The notes under the pieces were generated by a model that was not told the origin of the DNA, made no database searches, and saw only the letters and a program-made list of their open reading frames with translations. Shown one piece after another: positions 36,414 through 40,841 of a stretch of 40,841 bases of DNA. This stretch comes from Burkholderiales bacterium (lineage in GTDB: Bacteria > Pseudomonadota > Gammaproteobacteria > Burkholderiales > SG8-39): assembly GCA_023383795.1 (NCBI GenBank), contig JAHDYJ010000028.1, positions 1 through 40,841 of the forward strand, read 5' to 3'. The stretch's first letter is position 1, and each line of letters begins with the position of its first letter. The position numbers and the translations under genes were made by a program.

Positions 36414-38300
36414 CTATTTGAGATCGCCGCGCAGCGCGAGGACGGCCGCGTGCAAGCCCTCCGGGGTCACCGAATCCGGCGGCCACGGCGGCGCCGCCGC
36501 GAGCGCGATCTTCGAGAAGAGGCCGCGCCGGAACGGCCGGCTCATCGCCGGGCCGCCCTTGCGGCTGAACGTGCTGCCCCACAGCCCGCGCAGAGCCATC
36601 GGCACCACCGGCACCGGCGTCTCCTCCACGATGCGCCTCACGCCGCCGCGGAACTCGTTCAGCTCGCCCGACTCGGTGATCCGGCCCTCGGGAAAGATGC
36701 CGACGAGGTCGCCCGCGCGGAGCGCGGCCGCGATCTCGGCGTAGGCCCGCTCCAGCGCCGCCGGGTCGGCCTTGCGCGGCGCGATCGGGATGGCGCCGCC
36801 GGTGCGGAAGATGAAGTTGAGCACCGGCAGCCGGTAGATGTTGTGGTCCATCACGAAGCGGATCGGCCGCCGGCACGCCGCCATGATCACCACGGCGTCG
36901 ACGAAGCTCACGTGGTTGCACACGAGGAGCGCCGGCCCCTCCTCCGGGACGTGCTCGAGCCCGGACTTCTCGAGGCGATAGATGCTGTGGATGAGCAGCC
37001 ACGCCAGGAACCGCATCAGGAACTCGGGCACCAGCGTGTAGATGAACGCCGCGACCGCGGCGTTCAGGGCCGCGGTGACCAGGAAGAGCTGCGGCACCGT
37101 CACGCCGCGCTGCAGGAGGCCGGCGGCGAAGAGCGCGGCGGCAACCATGAACACCGCGTTCAGCACGTTGTTCGCCGCGATGATCCGCGCCTGGTGCTGC
37201 TTCTCCGCCCGGCTCTGGATCAGCGCGTAGAGCGGCACGATGAAGAAGCCGCCGAACAGCCCGATCGCGAAGAGGTCGGCGAGCACGCGCAGCGCGCCCG
37301 GCTGCGCGAGGAAGGCGCCCGCGCCGACGAGCGCGCCGCCGGCGCGCGCGGGGCTGGCGAGAAAGAGATCGAGCGCGAATACGGTGAGCCCGATCGAGCC
37401 GAACGGCACCAGTCCCAGCTCGACCTTGTGGCCGGACATCCGCTCGCAGGCGAGCGAGCCGGCGCCGATGCCGATCGACAGCGCGGCGAGCAGCAGCGTC
37501 GCCACGTGCTCGTCGCCGCCGAGGTGCGCGCGCGCGAACGCGGGGAACTGCGACAGCAGCAGGAACCCGTAGAACCAGAACCACGACACGCCGAGGATCG
37601 AGAGGAACACGGTGCGGTTGCCGCGCGCGAAGCGGAAGATCGCCCACGTCTCGGCGGCGACGTTCCAGCGCAGCCGCAGCCCCGGGTCGGGCGCGGCGAC
37701 CGACGGGATGAAGCGGCTCGCGGCGTAGCCCGCGAGCGCGATCACGACGATCGACGCCGGGACCACCGCGCCGGGCCCGTCGGCGCGCGCGATCAGCAGC
37801 CCGCCGGCGATCGTGCCGGCGAGGATCGCGATCGACGTGCCGGTCTCGACCAGCGCGTTGCCGCCGACGAGCTCCTCCTCGCGCAGCGTGCGCGGCAGGA
37901 TCGAGTACTTCACCGGTCCGAACAGGGTCGAGTGCAGCCCGAACAGGAACAGGGTCGCGAGCAGCAGCCCGATGTCGCGCTGCACGAAGCCGATCGCCCC
38001 GAGCGCGGCGATGCCCACCTCGAAGAGCTTCACCGCCCGGATCACGCGCGCCTTGTCGTACTTGTCGGCGAGCTGTCCCGCGGTGGCCGAAAAGAGCAAG
38101 AACGGAAGGATGAAGAGCGCGCCCGCCAGGTTGACGAGCACGTCGGCCTTCAGTCCGGCGCCGGCGCCGGCCTGGTACGCGATCAGGATCACGAGCGCGT
38201 TCTTGAACACGTTGTCGTTGAACGCGCCGAGGAACTGGGTCGCGAAGAACGGGCCGAAGCGCCGCTCGGCGATCAGGCGGAACTGGCTGCGATCGGCCAT
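36414..38300 (-). CDS. LplT-like MFS transporter fused to a PlsC-type acyltransferase
   Basis: In this 628-residue fusion, residues 1 to about 425 are a twelve-helix transporter similar to lysophospholipid flippase LplT (FLGAFNDNVFKNALVIL, FGPVKYSILPRTL). Residues about 440-628 form a 1-acylglycerophosphate acyltransferase domain. The HxxxxD catalytic box is H463-D468 in CNHVSFVD, and the FPEGR box is at 536-540. In E. coli LplT works with Aas, which has PlsC and acyl-ACP synthetase domains; here no acyl-activating domain is attached. A role in retrieving and re-acylating lysophospholipids is inferred. The gene lies 16 bases after an ArsR regulator. Confidence 0.9.
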   Translation of the reverse strand: MADRSQFRLIAERRFGPFFATQFLGAFNDNVFKNALVILIAYQAGAGAGLKADVLVNLAGALFILPFLLFSATAGQLADKYDKARVIRAVKLFEVGIAALGAIGFVQRDIGLLLATLFLFGLHSTLFGPVKYSILPRTLREEELVGGNALVETGTSIAILAGTIAGGLLIARADGPGAVVPASIVVIALAGYAASRFIPSVAAPDPGLRLRWNVAAETWAIFRFARGNRTVFLSILGVSWFWFYGFLLLSQFPAFARAHLGGDEHVATLLLAALSIGIGAGSLACERMSGHKVELGLVPFGSIGLTVFALDLFLASPARAGGALVGAGAFLAQPGALRVLADLFAIGLFGGFFIVPLYALIQSRAEKQHQARIIAANNVLNAVFMVAAALFAAGLLQRGVTVPQLFLVTAALNAAVAAFIYTLVPEFLMRFLAWLLIHSIYRLEKSGLEHVPEEGPALLVCNHVSFVDAVVIMAACRRPIRFVMDHNIYRLPVLNFIFRTGGAIPIAPRKADPAALERAYAEIAAALRAGDLVGIFPEGRITESGELNEFRGGVRRIVEETPVPVVPMALRGLWGSTFSRKGGPAMSRPFRRGLFSKIALAAAPPWPPDSVTPEGLHAAVLALRGDLK

Positions 38301-38316
38301 CGGCGCGCGTCCCGCG

Positions 38317-38628
38317 TCAGGCGTTGCCGCGCACGTAATCGGCGACCGCCGCGAGCGCGGCGAGCAGGCGGCGCCGGTCGACCCAGAAATAGACCTCGCG
38401 GCCGCGCTTCTCGCTCGCGAGCACGCCAGCCTCGCGCAGCACCTTCAGGTGGTGCGACACGGTGGGCCGGCTGAGCGTCGAGGCCGCCGCGATCTCGCCC
38501 GCGGTCAGGCGCTCGCCCGGCTCGAACAGGAGCAGGATGCGCTGGCGATGCCCGTCGCCGAGCGCGACGAACACCCTGGCGACGGTCCGCCAGGCGGGCG
38601 GAATCTGGCGCAGATAGCGACGGGGCAC
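38317..38628 (-). CDS. ArsR/SmtB-family transcriptional regulator
   Basis: The 103-residue winged-helix protein has FVALGDGHRQRILLLFEPGERLTAGEIAAASTLSRPTVSHHLKVLREAGVLASEKRGREVYFWVD. The recognition helix lies in SRPTVSHHLKVL. It has no cysteine at all, so it cannot be a thiolate metal sensor of the ArsR or CadC kind. It may respond to a non-metal ligand. It heads a likely operon with the LplT-PlsC fusion and DUF2339 genes. A TTGACA and an inverted repeat lie just upstream, which suggests autoregulation. Confidence 0.92.
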   Translation of the reverse strand: MPRRYLRQIPPAWRTVARVFVALGDGHRQRILLLFEPGERLTAGEIAAASTLSRPTVSHHLKVLREAGVLASEKRGREVYFWVDRRRLLAALAAVADYVRGNA

Positions 38629-38652
38629 GCGGCGCGGCGCTGCTCGAGAAAT

Positions 38653-38687
38653 GTCGATATGTTTCGACGCTTCGTCATTTGTGTCAA
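38653..38687 (-). promoter_or_regulatory. arsR promoter with overlapping inverted-repeat operator candidate
   Basis: On the minus strand a perfect TTGACA -35 lies at 38687-38682. The sequence GTCGA-AACATA-TCGAC (38668-38653), an interrupted palindrome with 5-bp arms, covers the expected -10 region (AAACAT or ACATAT). A repressor bound there would block the polymerase. The start codon is 25 bases downstream. Confidence 0.55.
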
Positions 38688-38911
38688 GCCCGCGCCGGCC
38701 ATGCCGTGAACTGCGTCACGCGTCGGGATCCGTCGCGGCACGGTCGGGCGCGCCGCTCGGAGTGGCGCCGCGTCCCGGGACCGCCGGGGCGAGAGGAGCG
38801 GCATGAGGGCGGCGGGTGGTCCGACCTCCGGCGGGGGGTGCGGCGGTCGGCGCCCTCGATCGCCCGCCCGCGCGCCGCGGTCGGGCGCGCGGAGGCGGCG
38901 CGCGGGCCGCC

Positions 38912-39370
38912 CTACGCGGGCCAGTTCTTGATGTAGCCCTTCAGCATGCGGTTCTCGAAGTTCTTCTCCTCAAGCACCGCCCGCGCGACGTCGTGGAACG
39001 AGATGACGCCGAGCAGCGTCTCGCCCTCCATGACCGGCACGTAGCGCGCGTGACGCTCGACCATCTGGCTGCGCAACTCGTCGAGGTCCATCTCCGGGTG
39101 CGTGACGAACGGGTCCACCTGCATCGCCTCGCCGACCCTGATCTCGGCGATCGGCGGCGTCGGGCCGGCCCGCCTCTCGCGCTGGCGCTTGGCGAGGATG
39201 CCGATCACCTCGCGGAAAGTCAGCATGCCGACCAGCTTGCCGCCGCTCATCACCACCAGCGAGCCGATGTCGTTGTCGGCCATGACCATGACGCCTTCGG
39301 AGAGCGGCGTGTCGGGCGTCGCGGTGAAGAGCGTGCTGCCCTTGATGCGAAGGACTTCCTTGACCTGCAT
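38912..39370 (-). CDS. CBS-domain pair protein
   Basis: The 152-residue soluble protein has two CBS motifs. The first is about residues 6-62 (TLFTATPDTPLSEGVMVMADNDIGSLVVM...GMLTFREVIGIL) and the second about 80-138 (DPFVTHPEMDLDELRSQMVERHARYVPVMEG...GVISFHDVARAVL). CBS pairs bind adenosine nucleotides and usually regulate a partner. No catalytic domain is attached, so the partner is unknown. About 280 bases separate it from arsR; that gap holds only the arsR promoter and no further gene that I can support. Confidence 0.92.
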   Translation of the reverse strand: MQVKEVLRIKGSTLFTATPDTPLSEGVMVMADNDIGSLVVMSGGKLVGMLTFREVIGILAKRQRERRAGPTPPIAEIRVGEAMQVDPFVTHPEMDLDELRSQMVERHARYVPVMEGETLLGVISFHDVARAVLEEKNFENRMLKGYIKNWPA

Positions 39371-39484
39371 GGCTTCCCTCCCGGCGCGGCGAAGCGCGTC
39401 ACGATCATGTTAGATCAGCCCGGGCGGGGAGGAAAGCACCCCGGGGCAAGGCGGACGGGCGCGGCGGCGCCCCGGGGGCGCCGG

Positions 39485-39808
39485 TCAGCGCTCCAGCAGG
39501 TGCGCCTTCTCCTTCGTCTTCGCCCACTCGTCGGCGTCGGCCGGCGGATCCTTGCGCTCGACGATCGGCTGCCACAGCTTCGCGAGCTCGGCGTTCAGCG
39601 CGGTGAAGTGGCGCTGCTCCGGCGGGACGTCGTCCTCGGCGAAGATCGCCTCGACCGGGCACTCGGCCACGCACAGCGTGCAGTCGATGCACTCGTCGGG
39701 GTCGATGACCAGCATGTTCGGCCCCTCGCGGAAGCAGTCGACCGGGCACACGTCGACGCAGTCGGTGTACTTGCACTTGATGCAGCTCTCGGTGACGACG
39801 TAGGTCAT
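39485..39808 (-). CDS. fdxA: Seven-iron ferredoxin ([3Fe-4S][4Fe-4S])
   Basis: This 107-residue electron carrier has all nine cysteines at the Azotobacter FdI spacing plus one. C9, C17 and C50 are expected for the 3Fe cluster and C21, C40, C43 and C46 for the 4Fe cluster, with C12 and C25 also present. It starts [26 protein letters not shown]. The C-terminal extension after residue 60 is typical of this class. A TACAAT hexamer (minus strand, 39861-39856), about 48 bases before the start, may be its -10. The gene is divergent from trxA. Confidence 0.96.
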   Translation of the reverse strand: MTYVVTESCIKCKYTDCVDVCPVDCFREGPNMLVIDPDECIDCTLCVAECPVEAIFAEDDVPPEQRHFTALNAELAKLWQPIVERKDPPADADEWAKTKEKAHLLER

Positions 39809-39928
39809 GGCGGATCCTCGCAGGCGCGGCCGCCGCAGGCGCGGCGCGCCGCGCAATTGTAATGCCTGCACCCGGGTCGCGCCGCCGCCGGCGCCGGCGG
39901 TCCGCGCGGGGCTTGAAGTCGGGATTTT

Positions 39929-39937
39929 TGCTAGGAT
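39929..39937 (+). promoter_or_regulatory. Predicted extended -10 promoter for trxA
   Basis: TG at 39929-39930, one base, then TAGGAT at 39932-39937 form an extended -10 within an AT-rich patch. TTGAAG at 39913 is too close (13 bases) to serve as a normal -35. The predicted leader is about 80 bases. Confidence 0.45.
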
Positions 39938-40022
39938 ATTCCACAGGTGCCCGGAGCCCGTGAACGCGGCGCGGGCGCACCGGCGCGGCGCCCGAGCGGC
40001 GCCAATCCCACCCGAGGAGTCC

Positions 40023-40349
40023 ATGAGCGAGAACATCCTGCACGTCAGCGACGACACCTTCGAGCCGCAGGTGCTGAAATCCGACATCCCGGTCTTGGTC
40101 GACTACTGGGCCGAGTGGTGCGGGCCGTGCAAGGTGATCGCTCCGGTCCTGGAAGAGGTCGCCAAGGAGTACGATGGACGGCTGAAGGTGGCGAAGCTCA
40201 ACGTGGACGACAATGCCGAGGTGCCGCGGCGCTACAACATCCGCGGGATCCCGACCCTGATGCTCTTCAAGAACGGCAACATGGAGGCCTTCAAGGTCGG
40301 CGCGATGTCGAAATCGCAGCTGACCGCGTTCCTCGACAGCAACATTTAG
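40023..40349 (+). CDS. trxA: Thioredoxin 1
   Basis: This 108-residue cytosolic thiol-disulfide reductant starts [21 protein letters not shown]. The redox motif is W32-C33-G34-P35-C36-K. The cis-proline segment [12 protein letters not shown] is present. A GAGGAG binding site lies 5 bases before the ATG. An open frame extends upstream to 39807, but the binding site and homology support 40023. Directly upstream of rho, the order found in E. coli and most proteobacteria. Confidence 0.98.
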   Translation: MSENILHVSDDTFEPQVLKSDIPVLVDYWAEWCGPCKVIAPVLEEVAKEYDGRLKVAKLNVDDNAEVPRRYNIRGIPTLMLFKNGNMEAFKVGAMSKSQLTAFLDSNI

Positions 40350-40352
40350 CAC

Positions 40353-40392
40353 ACCGGCGGGCCGCGCCGGGGTGGCGCGCCGGGCGGTTTTT
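40353..40392 (+). terminator. Intrinsic terminator after trxA
   Basis: An imperfect GC-only hairpin with CGCGCC/GGCGCG at its core and ACCG/CGGT at its base (about 40352-40389) runs into five T (40388-40392). It starts three bases after the trxA stop. It separates trxA from rho. Confidence 0.6.
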
Positions 40393-40395
40393 CGC

Positions 40396-40523
40396 TAAGA
40401 TTCACCGCGCTTCCCCCGCCCGGCTCCCGGCCGCGGGGCTCCCAGATCCTCCCGCAGGCCCGCTTTTCGGGGCCCGCTCATCCCGGCCCGTTCGCGGGCA
40501 CTGTCCCTGGCAGGCGACCGTCA
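40396..40523 (+). promoter_or_regulatory. rho leader with -10 element and C-rich, G-poor stretches
   Basis: TAAGAT (40396-40401) is a plausible -10 directly after the trxA terminator; no clear -35 is visible. The leader to the rho ATG (about 115 bases) contains several C-rich runs such as TTCCCCCGCCC, CTCCCGG and TCCTCCCGC. This resembles a Rho utilisation site, fitting the known autogenous attenuation of rho in enterobacteria. Confidence 0.4.
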
Positions 40524-40841
40524 ATGCATCTCTCGGAACTGAAACAGCTGCACGTAAGCCAGCTGATGGAAATGGCCCAGACCAACGAGGTCGAGGGCGC
40601 CAACCGCATGCGCAAGCAGGAGCTCATCTTCGCGCTGCTCAAGAACCGCGCGAAGAAGGGCGAGTCGATCTTCGGCGACGGCACCCTCGAGGTGCTGCCG
40701 GACGGCTTCGGCTTCCTGCGCTCGCCCGACACCTCCTACCTGGCGAGCACCGACGACATCTACGTCTCGCCGTCCCAGATCCGGCGATTCAACCTGCACA
40801 CCGGCGACACGATCGAGGGCGAGATCCGCACGCCGAAGGAC
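40524..40841 (+). CDS. rho: Transcription termination factor Rho, N-terminal 106 residues (cut by window edge)
   Basis: Rho is a hexameric RNA helicase that ends transcription. The visible part begins [19 protein letters not shown]. It contains [20 protein letters not shown], then the start of the RNA-binding cold-shock-like domain ([40 protein letters not shown]). It closely tracks E. coli Rho over its whole length. The ATPase domain lies outside the window. Confidence 0.98.
   Translation, partial: MHLSELKQLHVSQLMEMAQTNEVEGANRMRKQELIFALLKNRAKKGESIFGDGTLEVLPDGFGFLRSPDTSYLASTDDIYVSPSQIRRFNLHTGDTIEGEIRTPKD

Noticed and set aside
33553..37647. Long minus-strand open frame overlapping DUF2339 and LplT-PlsC in another phase
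   Set aside because: It is a shadow of the two real genes, which show clear membrane and catalytic motifs in their own frames with good binding sites.
35313..38474. Plus-strand frame of about 1050 codons antisense to DUF2339, LplT-PlsC and arsR
   Set aside because: The translation is a low-complexity Arg/Glu/Ala/His string with no family features and no start signal. It mirrors codon periodicity of the real minus-strand genes.
38629..38911. Possible additional small gene between arsR and the CBS gene
   Set aside because: Short open frames exist on both strands, but none has a binding site, recognisable motif or codon pattern distinct from GC-rich background. Only the arsR promoter/operator is supportable.
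39807..40022. Longer N-terminus for thioredoxin from an upstream start
   Set aside because: The extension is Arg/Ala-rich intergenic translation. GAGGAG and family length place the start at 40023.

Overview
The window is a very GC-rich, gene-dense chromosomal segment from a Gram-negative bacterium, most likely a betaproteobacterium. The evidence is the gene order truA-trpF-trpB-trpA-accD-folC-SPOR-cvpA-purF-metZ, the leuC-entericidin-leuD-leuB-asd-fimV block, a Bug/TctC-type binding protein, and LpxH and FimV. There are no tRNA or rRNA genes, no CRISPR array and no recognisable transposase or phage gene. It reads as core genome with a few unusual intergenic elements.

Layout. 1-3353: cysS (minus, cut by the window edge), then plus-strand genes for a TPR protein, two tandem cyclophilins (ppiA, ppiB) and lpxH. 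3533-13494 (all minus): truA, trpF, trpB, trpA, accD, folC, a SPOR protein, cvpA, purF and metZ. metZ has its own promoter, a SAM-II-like riboswitch and an intrinsic terminator. 13598-21468 (minus): leuC, entericidin-like lipoprotein, a short leader-like ORF, leuD, leuB, asd, and then fimV from its own promoter. 21539-23589 (minus): an M48 lipoprotein peptidase and an MFS transporter. 23644-23850: a compound inverted-repeat (MITE/REP-like) element. 23882-28180 (plus): an AI-2E-family permease and a large membrane-anchored spermidine-synthase-like protein with a suspicious low-complexity insert. 28189-33131 (minus): tctC, a TctA-TctB fusion, aroC and a small HEAGH membrane protein. 33323-33556: a small plus-strand gene. 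33561-38628 (minus): an ArsR regulator, an LplT-PlsC fusion and a DUF2339 membrane protein, probably one operon. 38912-40841: a CBS-pair protein and a seven-iron ferredoxin (minus), then trxA and the start of rho (plus).

How the genes work together. Most are housekeeping: amino-acid synthesis (Trp, Leu, Asp-family, Met, chorismate), purine, folate and fatty-acid precursors, lipid A, protein folding and redox. The less ordinary features are regulatory or structural. They are the promoter/SAM-II/terminator module before metZ, and an A9 tract in fimV where a slip in either direction meets a stop codon within a few codons, just after the membrane segment. Two heptanucleotide inverted arrays also sit inside the trp and leu gene clusters. 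A copy of the leuD start forms a separate 35-codon ORF, and a three-part repeat carries 20-bp terminal inverted repeats. All functional statements are from sequence reading alone; no database search was run.
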